Shown: positions 28,129-37,480, numbered from the stretch's first letter. The stretch is DNA of 48,627 nt from Pseudomonas sp. GM78 (GCF_000282475.1 NZ_AKJF01000108.1:1-48627); one strand, 5' to 3'. Translations and numbers: made by a program. The notes: generated by a model not told the origin, from the letters alone.

Positions 28129-28647
28129 ATGACTCGTCTTCGTGCCATCTGTACCGCGGTTGCACTGGTCTGCGCCAGCGGCCCTGTTTTTGCCGATACC
28201 GCCAGCCACAACGCCAGTGCCGAGGCTTTCCTGACCCTGGCGCATGCTGACAAACTGGGTACTCCGGTGTACATGCAAGTACAGCAGATGTTCGCCCAGC
28301 GCTTCCAGCAAACCAAAGCCCCCGAGTCGAAAAAAGCCGTACTCGAAACCTACCAGGCAAAGGCCAACGCCGCCCTGGACCAGGCCATTGGCTGGAACAA
28401 GCTGAAGCCGGACATGGTCAAGCTCTACACCACCAACTTCACCGAGTCGGAGCTCAAGGACCTGGTCGCGTTCTACCAGTCGCCACTGGGCAAGAAAGTC
28501 CTGGAAAAAATGCCGCAGCTGACCCAGCAATCGGCCCAGATGACCCAGGCCAAGCTGGAAAGCGCGGTGCCTGTGGTCAACAAGCTGCTGGCTGACATGA
28601 CCGCCGAGCTGGAGCCTAAAGCCGCACCAGCCAAGAAAAAGCCTTGA
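28129..28647 (+). CDS. DUF2059 periplasmic protein
   Basis: The 172-residue product has a signal peptide (residues 1-22, ending VFA) and a helical DUF2059 body with 'FTESELKDLVAFYQSPLGKKVLEKMPQL', the region that defines the family. It ends in a Lys/Pro/Ala-rich tail. Function is unknown, although the domain is widespread in proteobacterial periplasms. It is transcribed just upstream of bolA with a 13-bp gap, so they probably form one unit. The order fumC / this gene / bolA matches PA0854-PA0857 as I recall. Confidence 0.88.
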   Translation: MTRLRAICTAVALVCASGPVFADTASHNASAEAFLTLAHADKLGTPVYMQVQQMFAQRFQQTKAPESKKAVLETYQAKANAALDQAIGWNKLKPDMVKLYTTNFTESELKDLVAFYQSPLGKKVLEKMPQLTQQSAQMTQAKLESAVPVVNKLLADMTAELEPKAAPAKKKP

Positions 28648-28660
28648 GCCGGAGTTGGGC

Positions 28661-28960
28661 ATGACCATGCAACAACGCATTGAATCGACGCTGGGCCTGC
28701 TTCAGCCCGAGCATTTGCAGGTGCTGGATGAAAGCCACATGCACAGCCGTGGGTTGCAAACCCACTTCAAGGCCGTGGTGGTCAGTGCACAGTTCGAAGG
28801 CTTGAACCGGGTCAAGCGCCACCAGAAGGTCTACGGCACGCTTGGCGAGCTGATGGGCGAGTTCCACGCCTTGGCGCTGCATACCTACACGCCTGAGGAA
28901 TGGGCACAAATCGACGCGGCCCCGGCCTCGCCGACTTGTGCCGGTGGCAGCAAATCCTGA
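28661..28960 (+). CDS. bolA: BolA-family protein
   Basis: The 99-residue protein has the BolA fold markers 'LQVLDESHMHSRGLQTHFKAVVVS', 'FEGLNRVKRHQKVYGTLGELM' and 'HALALHTYTPEEW', including the conserved His pair that can ligate Fe-S clusters with a monothiol glutaredoxin. BolA influences morphology, stress and cell-cycle programmes. The ATG at 28661 has GGAG six bases upstream; an in-frame TTG at 28655 is less likely. A REP pair and terminator follow. Confidence 0.93.
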   Translation: MTMQQRIESTLGLLQPEHLQVLDESHMHSRGLQTHFKAVVVSAQFEGLNRVKRHQKVYGTLGELMGEFHALALHTYTPEEWAQIDAAPASPTCAGGSKS

Positions 28961-28972
28961 CACGCCCCCCCT

Positions 28973-29036
28973 GTAGGAGCTGGCTTGCCAGCGAAGGCGA
29001 TCTCGAGGACGCCTTCGCTGGCAAGCCAGCTCCTAC
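28973..29036. repeat. REP pair, GTAGGAGCTGGCTTGCCAGCG class
   Basis: GTAGGAGCTGGCTTGCCAGCGAAGGCG and its near-perfect complement are separated by ten bases, giving one 64-bp inverted repeat between bolA and its terminator. Confidence 0.88.
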
Positions 29037-29059
29037 AATTATTTGTTAGAATGTCCAAA

Positions 29060-29086
29060 GCGCCGCTCCTGCGGCGCGTTTTTTTT
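29060..29086 (+). terminator. Rho-independent terminator after bolA
   Basis: The hairpin GCGCCGC TCCT GCGGCGC is followed by eight T residues, separating bolA and its REP from trhO. Confidence 0.9.
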
Positions 29087-29133
29087 CGCATCCGGTTCAC
29101 CCCTTACGAGGGTAGCCACCTGGAGATTTACCC

Positions 29134-30075
29134 ATGACACAACAGATTGTCGTGGCGGCACTGTATAAGTTCGTCACCCTGCAAGATTACGTCGCCCTGC
29201 GCGAGCCCCTGCTCAAGGCCATGGTCGACAACGGCATCAAAGGCACGCTGCTGATCGCCGAGGAAGGCATCAACGGCACCGTGTCCGGCAGCCGCGAAGG
29301 CATCGACGGGCTGATGGCCTGGCTCAAGAACGACCCGCGCATGGACGACATCGACCATAAAGAGTCGTACTGCGACGAGCAGCCTTTCTACCGCACCAAG
29401 GTCAAGCTCAAGAAAGAGATCGTGACCCTGGGCGTCGAAGGCGTGGACCCGAACAAGAAAGTCGGCACCTACGTCGACCCGCAGGACTGGAACGCGCTGA
29501 TCAGCGACCCGCAAGTGCTGTTGATCGATACCCGCAACGACTACGAAGTCTCGATCGGTACCTTCGAAGGCGCTATCGACCCGAAAACCACCAGTTTTCG
29601 CGAATTTCCCGACTACATCAAAGCCAACTTCGACCCTGCCGTGCACAAGAAGGTGGCGATGTTCTGCACCGGCGGCATTCGTTGCGAAAAAGCCTCGAGC
29701 TACATGCTCAGCGAGGGCTTCGATGAGGTCTATCACCTCAAGGGTGGCATCCTGAAATACCTCGAAGAGGTGCCTCAGGAAGAAACCAAGTGGCAGGGCG
29801 ACTGCTTCGTGTTCGACAACCGCGTGACGGTTCGCCACGACCTGAGCGAAGGCGACTACGATCAATGTCATGCCTGCCGTACACCGGTCAGCGTCGACGA
29901 CCGGGCCAGCGAGCATTACGTGGCCGGGATCAGTTGCCCGCATTGCTGGGATACGCTGAGCGAGAAAACCCGTCGCAGCGCCATCGACCGGCAAAAGCAG
30001 ATCGAACTGGCCAAGGCTCGCAACATGCCGCACCCGATCGGCTACAACTACAAGCAAGCATCCACCGAGGCCTGA
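29134..30075 (+). CDS. trhO: tRNA uridine(34) hydroxylase TrhO (YceA, rhodanese-like)
   Basis: The 313-residue protein has an N-terminal ferredoxin-like half and a C-terminal rhodanese half. The catalytic Cys is in '[16 protein letters not shown]' (about residue 180), and a Cys-rich tail ('CHACRTPVS', 'SCPHCWD') could bind a metal. TrhO installs the 5-hydroxyl on wobble uridine 34, the first step of cmo5U/mcmo5U, using prephenate-independent oxygen chemistry. The ATG is preceded by TGGAGAT. It starts a likely operon with the DsbA-like protein 3 bp downstream. Confidence 0.94.
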   Translation: MTQQIVVAALYKFVTLQDYVALREPLLKAMVDNGIKGTLLIAEEGINGTVSGSREGIDGLMAWLKNDPRMDDIDHKESYCDEQPFYRTKVKLKKEIVTLGVEGVDPNKKVGTYVDPQDWNALISDPQVLLIDTRNDYEVSIGTFEGAIDPKTTSFREFPDYIKANFDPAVHKKVAMFCTGGIRCEKASSYMLSEGFDEVYHLKGGILKYLEEVPQEETKWQGDCFVFDNRVTVRHDLSEGDYDQCHACRTPVSVDDRASEHYVAGISCPHCWDTLSEKTRRSAIDRQKQIELAKARNMPHPIGYNYKQASTEA

Positions 30076-30078
30076 ACC

Positions 30079-30714
30079 ATGTCTGCACGCCTGCTCTATG
30101 TGATGGACCCGATGTGTTCCTGGTGCTGGGGTTTCGCCCCGGTGGCCAACGCGTTGGTCGAGCAGGCGCAAGCCGCAGGCGTGGACGTGCACCTGGTGGC
30201 GGGTGGGTTGCGCACCGGCAGTGGCTCGGCGCTGGAGCCGAGCACCCGCCGCTACATCCTTGAGCACTGGCAGGCCGTCACCGAGGCCACGGGGCAACCC
30301 TTCAAGCTCGAGGGTGCGTTGCCCGACGGCTTCGTCTATGACACCGAGCCGGCATGCCGGGCGCTGGTGACTGCACGCGGCCTGGCACCGGATTGCGCGT
30401 GGAAGCTGCTGGGGTTGATCCAGCACGCGTTTTACGCCGAAGGTCGCGATGTCACCCGCGCCAGCGTTCTGGTTGAGTTGGCGGAACAGGCCGGGCTGCC
30501 GCGCATCGAATTCGCCGCCGCTTTCGACCGTGCTGATACTCACGCCGCGACGGCTGCCGATTTCACCTGGGTCCAGGACCTGGGCATTGCCGGTTTCCCG
30601 ACGTTGCTGGCTGAACGCAATGGCCAGTTGGCGTTGCTGACCAATGGCTATCAACCCCTCAGTGTCCTGTCCCCCTTGCTCGGCCGCTGGCTGGAGCGTG
30701 CTGCCTGTGCATGA
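30079..30714 (+). CDS. DsbA-family thioredoxin-fold protein
   Basis: The 211-residue protein opens with a redox motif 'DPMCSWCWGFAP' (CxxC) on a thioredoxin strand. It continues with an inserted helical domain and ends with the cis-Pro strand 'GIAGFPTLLAERNGQ'. It lacks a signal peptide, so it acts in the cytosol. Members of the same family (FrnE-like) have disulfide or glutathione-related functions. It lies between trhO and the ABC exporter with 3-bp spacing and an 8-bp overlap. I recall PA0858-PA0860 as the same order. The substrate is unknown. Confidence 0.82.
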   Translation: MSARLLYVMDPMCSWCWGFAPVANALVEQAQAAGVDVHLVAGGLRTGSGSALEPSTRRYILEHWQAVTEATGQPFKLEGALPDGFVYDTEPACRALVTARGLAPDCAWKLLGLIQHAFYAEGRDVTRASVLVELAEQAGLPRIEFAAAFDRADTHAATAADFTWVQDLGIAGFPTLLAERNGQLALLTNGYQPLSVLSPLLGRWLERAACA

Positions 30715-32524
30715 TCCGGCCGACGACACCCCAACCGTCAAACGTGTCGACCGGCTGAGCTGGGCAGAAATCCGTCGCCTGGCCCTTCATCACAAGAAAT
30801 CCCTGTGGATCGCCAACGGCGTGGCCGTGTTGGCGACCCTGTGCAGCGTACCGATTCCCTTACTCCTGCCGTTGCTGGTAGACGAAGTGTTGCTGGGGCA
30901 CGGCGACGCCGCGCTGAACATCATGAACCTCGCACTGCCCGATGCCTGGCAGAAAGCCGCGGGCTACATCGGCCTGATGCTGGTTGTGACCCTGGCCCTG
31001 CGTTGCGCGGCATTGCTGTTCAACGTGGTACAGGCGCGCCTGTTCGCCGCCTTGGCCAAGGACATCGTCTACCGCATTCGCATCCGCCTGATCGAACGCC
31101 TCAAGCGTATTTCGCTGGGGGAATACGAAAGCCTGGGCAGCGGCACGGTGACCACGCACCTGGTGACAGATCTCGACACCCTGGACAAATTCGTCGGCGA
31201 AACCCTCAGTCGTTTCCTGGTGGCCATGCTGACGCTGGTGGGCACTGCCGGCATCCTGGTGTGGATGCACTGGCAACTGGCGCTGCTGATCCTGTTGTTC
31301 AATCCCTTGGTGATCTACGCCACGGTGCAGTTGGGCAAGCGGGTCAAGCACCTGAAGAAACTCGAGAACGACAGCACCTCGCGCTTCACCCAGGCGTTGA
31401 CCGAAACCCTGGACGCGATCCAGGAAGTGCGGGCCGGTAACCGCCAGGGCTTTTTCCTCGGTCGTTTAGGGCAACGAGCCCGGGACGTTCGTGATTACGC
31501 GGTGAACTCGCAATGGAAAACCGATGCCTCGAACCGGGCCAGCGGTTTGCTGTTCCAGTTCGGTATCGATATTTTCCGTGCCGCCGCCATGCTCACCGTG
31601 CTGTTTTCCGACCTGTCCATCGGCCAGATGCTCGCGGTGTTCAGCTACCTGTGGTTCATGATCGGCCCGGTCGAACAACTGCTGAACCTGCAGTACGCGT
31701 ATTACGCTGCCGGCGGCGCACTATCGCGGATCAACGAGCTGCTTGCCCGGGCCGATGAGCCGCAACACCCGGGCGGTGTCGACCCGTTCAAAGGTCGTGA
31801 AACCGTTGGCATCGAAGTCCAGGGATTGAGTTTCGGCTACGGCGACGAGCTGGTGTTGAACCAGATGGACCTGTCGATTGCGCCCGGCGAAAAGGTCGCG
31901 ATCGTCGGCGCCAGCGGTGGCGGCAAGAGCACCCTGGTGCAGTTGCTGCTCGGCTTGTACACGCCGCTGGCCGGGACCATCCGTTTCGGTGGTTCGACCC
32001 AGCAGGAGATCGGCCTGGAGACCGTGCGGGAAAATGTCGCGGTGGTCCTGCAACACCCGGCGCTGTTCAATGACACCATCCGCGCGAACCTGACCATGGG
32101 ACGCGAGCGCAGCGACGAGGCGTGCTGGAACGCCCTGGAAATCGCGCAATTGCACAACACTGTGCACGAGTTGCCCAATGGCCTGGACAGCATCGTCGGG
32201 CGTTCCGGCGTGCGCTTGTCCGGCGGCCAGCGCCAACGCCTGGCCATTGCGCGGATGGTGCTGGCCGATCCCAAGGTGGTGATTCTCGACGAGGCCACCT
32301 CAGCGCTGGATGCCGCCACCGAATACAACCTGCACCAGGCCCTGGCGCGATTCCTCAGCCACCGCACCACCTTGATCATTGCCCACCGCTTGTCCGCGGT
32401 GAAACAGGCCGATCGGGTGCTGGTGTTTGACGGTGGGCAGATCGCCGAGGATGGCGACCACCAGCAGCTGATCGCCGATGGTGGTTTGTACGCCAAGCTG
32501 TATGGGCATCTGCAGCAGCACTGA
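30707..32524 (+). CDS. ABC exporter, fused permease/ATPase
   Basis: The 605-residue half transporter is read from GTG 30707, overlapping the previous stop by 8 bp. Six membrane helices (about residues 30-310; 'SLWIANGVAVLATLCSVPIP' is the first) are followed by the nucleotide-binding domain: Walker A 'GASGGGKST' (about residue 401), signature 'LSGGQRQRLAIARM', Walker B 'VVILDEATSALD' and the H-loop His in 'IIAHRLS'. It should homodimerise to export a lipid, peptide or drug; the substrate cannot be read from the sequence. Coupling to the DsbA-like gene and trhO implies co-expression, not shared function. Confidence 0.92.
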   Translation: MHDPADDTPTVKRVDRLSWAEIRRLALHHKKSLWIANGVAVLATLCSVPIPLLLPLLVDEVLLGHGDAALNIMNLALPDAWQKAAGYIGLMLVVTLALRCAALLFNVVQARLFAALAKDIVYRIRIRLIERLKRISLGEYESLGSGTVTTHLVTDLDTLDKFVGETLSRFLVAMLTLVGTAGILVWMHWQLALLILLFNPLVIYATVQLGKRVKHLKKLENDSTSRFTQALTETLDAIQEVRAGNRQGFFLGRLGQRARDVRDYAVNSQWKTDASNRASGLLFQFGIDIFRAAAMLTVLFSDLSIGQMLAVFSYLWFMIGPVEQLLNLQYAYYAAGGALSRINELLARADEPQHPGGVDPFKGRETVGIEVQGLSFGYGDELVLNQMDLSIAPGEKVAIVGASGGGKSTLVQLLLGLYTPLAGTIRFGGSTQQEIGLETVRENVAVVLQHPALFNDTIRANLTMGRERSDEACWNALEIAQLHNTVHELPNGLDSIVGRSGVRLSGGQRQRLAIARMVLADPKVVILDEATSALDAATEYNLHQALARFLSHRTTLIIAHRLSAVKQADRVLVFDGGQIAEDGDHQQLIADGGLYAKLYGHLQQH

Positions 32525-32661
32525 CTCAGTGCCAAGGCACCTTGAGTGAACTTTCCCGCAATGGGAGGCAGGGTGCCGCTTGCCGGGATGCGGAAGGCCC
32601 CCTAGTCTAGCTGTAGCGATCACGTGGATGATGATCTGGTAGTGCTAAAACAAGGGACCTC

Positions 32662-35121
32662 ATGAATCAAGCGCGGACTCTCGGAACGCCACGGTTGCTG
32701 GGCATCGTCTGGCCATTTATCGCCGTTGTGTTATTTCAGGCCCTGTTGGGGGGCGTCAGTCTTTATGTATTGTCGGCGGTTCGTGGTTATGTTGCCGGTG
32801 AAAGCCTATGGTCCAAGGGCCAGAAGGACGCCATCTATTACCTCAATCTGTATGCCGACAGTCGCGACGAGAGCAAATTCCTCAAGTACCAGGAGGCCAT
32901 TGCCGTCCCTCAGGGAGGGCATGAGCTGCGTCTGGCACTTGACCAGCAGCCACCCGATATCGAGGCGGCCAGGGTGGCGATTCTCAAGGGTGGCAACCAT
33001 CCCGATGACGTCCCCAGCCTGATCTGGCTGTACCTCAATTTCCGCCATTTCAGCTACCTCGAAAAAGCCATCGATCGCTGGACCGTGGGTGACGCGCACC
33101 TTGATCAACTCGATGATGTCGCCAGGGACATGCACCGGCACATCAGCGTCAAGCCGGCCGACCCCGCTGACATCCATCGCTGGAAGGAACAGATTTTCGC
33201 CATCAACAACGAGGTGACGCCAGCGGCGAAGGCGTTCAGCGATGCCCTGGGCGAAGGCTCGCGGATGATCCTGCGCCTGCTGCTGGCGACGAACCTGGCC
33301 ACCGCCCTCGGCCTGATCGCCCTGGCGCTGCTGCGCACGCACAAACTGCTCAAGCAGCGGCACGCGTTTGCCGACGCCCTCCAACTGGAGAAGGAGCGGG
33401 CGCAAATCACCCTGCAATCGATTGGCGACGCGGTGATCACCACGAATGTCGAGGGCGCGATCGCCTACATGAATCCGGCCGCTGAAGCCTTGACTCACTG
33501 GAAAGCCGAACAGGCGACCGGTTTGCCACTGGCAGCGCTGTTCAACCTGCTGGATGACAATGCCCAGGCCGATGGTTTTACCTTGATCGAGCACATCCTG
33601 AGCGGTCAGCTCAGTGGCGGCAGCGAACATTCCAAGCTCATTCAGCGCCTCGATGGCAGCACGGTGTCGGTCACGCTGGTGGGGGCGCCGATCCGCAATG
33701 CCGGGAAGGTCAGCGGTGCCGTGCTGGTGCTGCATGACATGACCCAGGAGCGGCAATACATTGCCAATCTGTCCTGGCAGGCAACCCATGATGCGTTGAC
33801 CGGGCTCGCCAACCGCCGCGAGTTCGAATTCCGTCTGGAACAGGCGCTGCAGACCTTGACGCGAACGCCTGGGCGCCACGCCTTGATGTTCCTCGATCTG
33901 GACCAGTTCAAGTTGGTCAACGACACCTGCGGGCACGCGGCGGGTGACGAGTTGCTGCGGCACATCTGTGCGCTGCTGCAATCCGGATTGCGCGAGAGCG
34001 ACACCCTGGCCCGGTTGGGCGGTGACGAGTTCGGCATCCTGCTGGAGAACTGTGCGCCGGAGGCGGCCGAAAAAATCGCCGAGGGCTTGCGCCAGACCGT
34101 GCAGAACCTGCATTTCGTGTGGAAAGGGCGGCCGTTCGTGACCACCGTGAGCATCGGGCTGGTGCATATCAATGCGCATCCGACCACTCTCGAAGTTTCG
34201 CTGCGCGCGGCTGACATGGCCTGCTACATGGCCAAGGAAAAGGGCCGCAACCGGGTCCAGGTGTATCACGCCGACGACTCGGAGCTATCCCTGCGCTTTG
34301 GCGAAATGGCCTGGGTGCAGCGCTTGCACATGGCCCTGGAAGAAGATCGTTTTTGCCTGTACGCCCAGGAAATCGCCCCGCTCGGGCATGTTGAACAGGG
34401 TGGTGGGCATATCGAAATTCTGCTGCGCCTGCATGACGAAGCCGGGCGCATGATATTGCCCGACAGTTTTATTCCGGCAGCCGAACGTTATGGCCTGATG
34501 ACTTCCCTGGATCGTTGGGTTGTACAGAATGTATTCAAGATCATTGCCCAATGTATAGCCGAGAAGCACAAAGAGCCTTTGGCGATGTGTGCGATTAATC
34601 TGTCAGGCACAACTATAGGAGATGAAGCGTTCCTGGACTTCCTGCGTCAACAGTTCATTAGTTACGCCATACCACCTGAAATAATTTGTTTTGAAATCAC
34701 TGAAACCAGTGCTATTTCAAATCTTGCCAGTGCAATTAAATTCATCAATGAACTCAAAGGCTTAGGGTGCCTGTTTTCCCTCGACGACTTTTGCGCCGGT
34801 ATGTCCTCGTTCGCCTACTTGAAACATTTGCCTGTAGACTTCCTGAAGATCGACGGGAGTTTCGTAAAGGATATGCTGGACGACCCGATTAACCGCGCCA
34901 TGGTCGAAGTGATCAACCACATCGGTCATGTCATGGGTAAGCGTACGATTGCCGAGTTTGTTGAAACGCCCCAGATCGAGCAGGCATTGCTGGAAATCGG
35001 GGTTGATTACGCTCAAGGGTATGTCATTGAACGCCCGCATCTGTTTACCTGCGACAGCTTGAAGAGTCGTCCAGCCAGGCCGCAGCCCCTGTTGTTCAAG
35101 GCGCCAGGCACGTTCCGTTGA
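32662..35121 (+). CDS. rbdA: RbdA-like membrane c-di-GMP protein: PAS-GGDEF-EAL
   Basis: The 819-residue protein has two membrane helices (about residues 14-36 and 203-226) bounding a periplasmic sensor region. It then carries a PAS domain (about 245-365), a GGDEF domain with intact 'GGDEF' (453-457) and an upstream inhibitory I-site 'RESD', and an EAL domain. The EAL domain has 'EILLRL' (Glu585), 'INLSG', 'FEITET', 'LDDF', 'LKIDG', 'AEFVET' and 'YAQGY', so phosphodiesterase residues are present. Same-order neighbours and length agree with P. aeruginosa PA0861 RbdA, a GTP-activated c-di-GMP phosphodiesterase promoting biofilm dispersal. The name is inferred from synteny and architecture. Confidence 0.85.
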   Translation: MNQARTLGTPRLLGIVWPFIAVVLFQALLGGVSLYVLSAVRGYVAGESLWSKGQKDAIYYLNLYADSRDESKFLKYQEAIAVPQGGHELRLALDQQPPDIEAARVAILKGGNHPDDVPSLIWLYLNFRHFSYLEKAIDRWTVGDAHLDQLDDVARDMHRHISVKPADPADIHRWKEQIFAINNEVTPAAKAFSDALGEGSRMILRLLLATNLATALGLIALALLRTHKLLKQRHAFADALQLEKERAQITLQSIGDAVITTNVEGAIAYMNPAAEALTHWKAEQATGLPLAALFNLLDDNAQADGFTLIEHILSGQLSGGSEHSKLIQRLDGSTVSVTLVGAPIRNAGKVSGAVLVLHDMTQERQYIANLSWQATHDALTGLANRREFEFRLEQALQTLTRTPGRHALMFLDLDQFKLVNDTCGHAAGDELLRHICALLQSGLRESDTLARLGGDEFGILLENCAPEAAEKIAEGLRQTVQNLHFVWKGRPFVTTVSIGLVHINAHPTTLEVSLRAADMACYMAKEKGRNRVQVYHADDSELSLRFGEMAWVQRLHMALEEDRFCLYAQEIAPLGHVEQGGGHIEILLRLHDEAGRMILPDSFIPAAERYGLMTSLDRWVVQNVFKIIAQCIAEKHKEPLAMCAINLSGTTIGDEAFLDFLRQQFISYAIPPEIICFEITETSAISNLASAIKFINELKGLGCLFSLDDFCAGMSSFAYLKHLPVDFLKIDGSFVKDMLDDPINRAMVEVINHIGHVMGKRTIAEFVETPQIEQALLEIGVDYAQGYVIERPHLFTCDSLKSRPARPQPLLFKAPGTFR

Positions 35122-35166
35122 AGTCTCTCGTTGATCAGAACAATCACAATCAAAAGGAACCCGACA

Positions 35167-35961
35167 GTGATCGAGACATTCAACCGAACCGGACCACTCA
35201 TGGAAGCTGCAAGTTATCCCGCCTGGGCCCAGCGCCTGATTCAGGATTGCAGCGCGAGTAAGCGCCGGGTTGTAGAACACGAGCTGTATCAGCGCATGCG
35301 AGATAACAGACTCAGCGCCAAGACGATGCGCCAGTACCTGATCGGGGGCTGGCCCGTGGTCGAACAGTTCGCGTTATACATGGCACAGAACCTGACCAAG
35401 ACCCGTTTTGCCCGCCACCCGGGCGAAGACATGGCGCGTCGCTGGTTGATGCGCAACATTCGTGTCGAACTCAACCATGCCGACTACTGGGTGAACTGGA
35501 GTCGTGCCCACGGCGTCAGCCTGGAAGACCTGCAGGCGCAGCAGGTAGCCCCTGAACTTCATGCGTTGAGCCATTGGTGCTGGCACACCAGTTCTGCCGA
35601 TTCGCTGATCGTTGCCATTGCCGCCACCAATTACGCCATCGAAGGCGCGACCGGTGAGTGGTCGGCGGTGGTCTGTTCCAATGGTCTGTACGCAGCAGCC
35701 TTCCCCGAGGAGGATCGCAAGCGGGCCATGAAGTGGCTGAAGATGCATGCCCAGTATGACGATGCCCACCCGTGGGAAGCACTGGAAATCATCTGCACCC
35801 TGGCCGGCATGAACCCGAGCAAGTCTTTGCAGGTGGAATTGCGCCAGGCCGTGTGCAAGAGCTACGACTACATGTTTCTGTTCCTGGAACGTTGCATGCA
35901 ACTGGAGCATTCGGAAAAGGCCCCGATGATGCGTGAGCGATTGGAGATGGCCGAAAGCTGA
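35167..35961 (+). CDS. TenA/PqqC-like iron-binding-fold protein
   Basis: The 264-residue all-helical protein ('YLIGGWPVVEQFALYMAQNL', 'VELNHADYWVNWSRAHGV', 'EGATGEWSAVVC') resembles the TenA/THI-4 and iron-containing redox-enzyme (haem-oxygenase-like) folds. His and Glu residues are placed for a metal or substrate site. Such genes are sometimes called transcriptional regulators, but no DNA-binding domain is present. I place the start at GTG 35167, which has AAGGA nine bases upstream; an in-frame ATG at 35200 is possible. The order after rbdA matches PA0862 as I recall. Confidence 0.75.
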   Translation: MIETFNRTGPLMEAASYPAWAQRLIQDCSASKRRVVEHELYQRMRDNRLSAKTMRQYLIGGWPVVEQFALYMAQNLTKTRFARHPGEDMARRWLMRNIRVELNHADYWVNWSRAHGVSLEDLQAQQVAPELHALSHWCWHTSSADSLIVAIAATNYAIEGATGEWSAVVCSNGLYAAAFPEEDRKRAMKWLKMHAQYDDAHPWEALEIICTLAGMNPSKSLQVELRQAVCKSYDYMFLFLERCMQLEHSEKAPMMRERLEMAES

Positions 35962-35981
35962 TCGTTAAACGCCTATGAAAA

Positions 35982-36014
35982 AGCCCGCCCCTGGTGACAG
36001 GGGCGGGCTTTTTT
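35982..36014. terminator. Bidirectional terminator between the TenA-like gene and sugE
   Basis: The strong hairpin AGCCCGCCCC / GGGGCGGGCT is flanked by A residues on the left and T6 on the right, and separates the two convergent genes. Confidence 0.9.
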
Positions 36015-36021
36015 ACAGGTG

Positions 36022-36336
36022 TCAGGCGCTGACTTTAAGCCCCACCAGCCCGGTGATGATCAACGCCACGCTGGCCAGGCGGACCAGCGCCATGGATTCG
36101 CCAAACAGAATGATGCCGGCGATCACGGTGCCGACAGCACCCACTCCAGTCCAGATTGCATAGGCCGTGCCCAGCGGCAATTCCTTCATGGCCAGGCCCA
36201 GCAAGCCAAGGCTGACGGCCATCGCCGCTACCGTGAGGGCAGTGGGCAACGGGCGGCTGAAACCATCGGTGTACTTGAGGCCAACGGCCCAGCCCACTTC
36301 GAACAGGCCCGCGAAAAACAGAATGATCCAGGACAA
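36022..36336 (-). CDS. sugE: Guanidinium exporter of the SMR family (SugE/Gdx)
   Basis: The 104-residue protein has four transmembrane helices in the small multidrug resistance fold. It carries the essential Glu in the first helix ('[22 protein letters not shown]'), '[23 protein letters not shown]' and the terminal '[13 protein letters not shown]'. The Gdx subgroup exports guanidinium in exchange for protons. Translation begins at TTG 36336 with GGAGG six bases upstream. The guanidine-II riboswitch directly upstream supports the Gdx assignment over a general quaternary-ammonium exporter. Confidence 0.94.
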   Translation of the reverse strand: MSWIILFFAGLFEVGWAVGLKYTDGFSRPLPTALTVAAMAVSLGLLGLAMKELPLGTAYAIWTGVGAVGTVIAGIILFGESMALVRLASVALIITGLVGLKVSA

Positions 36337-36357
36337 GGAAGACCTCCATCGATTGAC

Positions 36358-36408
36358 GGGGTCGTCCCCAGGTTAATGACTCGATCGAGCCGCGAGGTCG
36401 TCCTCGCG
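36358..36408 (-). promoter_or_regulatory. Guanidine-II (mini-ykkC) riboswitch controlling sugE
   Basis: On the minus strand, two hairpins each carry the diagnostic ACGR tetraloop. The first is CGCGAGG-ACGA-CCTCGCG (36391-36408). The second is GGGG-ACGA-CCCC (36358-36369). A linker of 21 bases separates them, and GGAGG (36343-36347) and the TTG start follow immediately. This is the complete mini-ykkC architecture, in which guanidine binds both loops and releases the ribosome site. The -10-like TATATT (36415-36420) would start the RNA right at the first hairpin, an inference. Confidence 0.92.
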
Positions 36409-36456
36409 TTGCGCAATATAGTGCCCAGCATTAACCGGGGGATCAAGTTTTCCTGA

Positions 36457-37422
36457 TCAGTCAGCTGCCTGCTGAGCCGCGACCTGGCGATCTTCCTTCT
36501 CGCTCATGCGACGGAAGTACGTCGAGAGCAACGCCCCGGAAATGTTGTGCCACACACTGAACAGTGCGCTTGGCACCGCCGCCAGCGGTGAGAAGTGCGC
36601 GCTGGCCAGGGCCGCGCCCAGCCCGGAGTTCTGCATCCCGACTTCCAGCGCCAGGGATTTGCGCTGGGCCAGTGGCAACTTGAACAGGCGCCCTGTGAAG
36701 TAACCCAGCAGGTAACCGAAGCTGTTGTGCAGCATGACCACGGCCATGATCAACAGCCCCGACTCGGCAATTTTCGCCTGGCTGGCGGCGACCACGGCGG
36801 TGACGATGATCACGATGCTCACCACCGAAACCAGAGGCAACACATCCACCGCGTGGCGAACCTTGTCGCCGAGCACACGCTGGGCAACCACACCCAACAC
36901 GATCGGCAGCAGCACCACCTGCAGGATCGACCAGAACAGCTCCATGAACGACACCGGCAACCAGGCCGAAGCCAGCAGCCAGATCAGGGCCGGGGTCAGT
37001 AGCGGAGCGAGGAGGGTGGTCACGGCGGCGATGGCCACCGACAACGCCAGGTCGCCGCGGGCCAGCCAGGTCATCACGTTCGACGAGGTACCGCTTGGGC
37101 AGCAGCCGACCAGAATCACGCCGACGGCGATCTCTGGCGGCAAATGGAACGCCTGGCAGAGCAACCACGCCACGCCGGGCATGATCACGAAATGCGCCAC
37201 CACGCCCAAAGCCACGCGCCACGGGTGCCGGGCGACTTCGGCGAAGTCTTCGAGCTTGAGAGTCAGGCCCATGCCGAACATCACCAGCCCCAGCAACGGC
37301 ACGATGGCGCCCTTGAGGCCAATGAACCAGGCCGGTTGCAGGAACGCCACGACGGCGAAAATCAGTACCCAGTAGGCGAAGGTGTTACCGACAAAACGAC
37401 TCAATGCAGCCAGTGCACGCAT
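36457..37422 (-). CDS. Bile acid:sodium symporter family (BASS) transporter
   Basis: The 321-residue integral membrane protein has about nine helices and BASS landmarks: 'GLVMFGMGLTLKLEDFAEV', 'GCCPSGTSSNVMTWLARGDLALSVAI' (sodium-site crossover) and 'EVGMQNSGLGAALASAHFSPLAAVPSALFSV'. Substrates of bacterial members include organic acids and sulfonates; none can be assigned here. The ATG at 37422 has AAGGA upstream. It precedes rdgC and the FKBP gene in the same relative order as PA3262-PA3264, as I recall. Confidence 0.88.
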   Translation of the reverse strand: MRALAALSRFVGNTFAYWVLIFAVVAFLQPAWFIGLKGAIVPLLGLVMFGMGLTLKLEDFAEVARHPWRVALGVVAHFVIMPGVAWLLCQAFHLPPEIAVGVILVGCCPSGTSSNVMTWLARGDLALSVAIAAVTTLLAPLLTPALIWLLASAWLPVSFMELFWSILQVVLLPIVLGVVAQRVLGDKVRHAVDVLPLVSVVSIVIIVTAVVAASQAKIAESGLLIMAVVMLHNSFGYLLGYFTGRLFKLPLAQRKSLALEVGMQNSGLGAALASAHFSPLAAVPSALFSVWHNISGALLSTYFRRMSEKEDRQVAAQQAAD

Positions 37423-37480
37423 GGCCAGATCCTTATTGTAAGAAAGCGTTAGGGAGCTAAGCATACGCTGCTCGCAAAAA

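Noticed and set aside
29128-30741. 537-codon minus-strand frame across trhO and the DsbA-like gene
   Set aside because: It is antisense to two recognisable genes and has no family resemblance.
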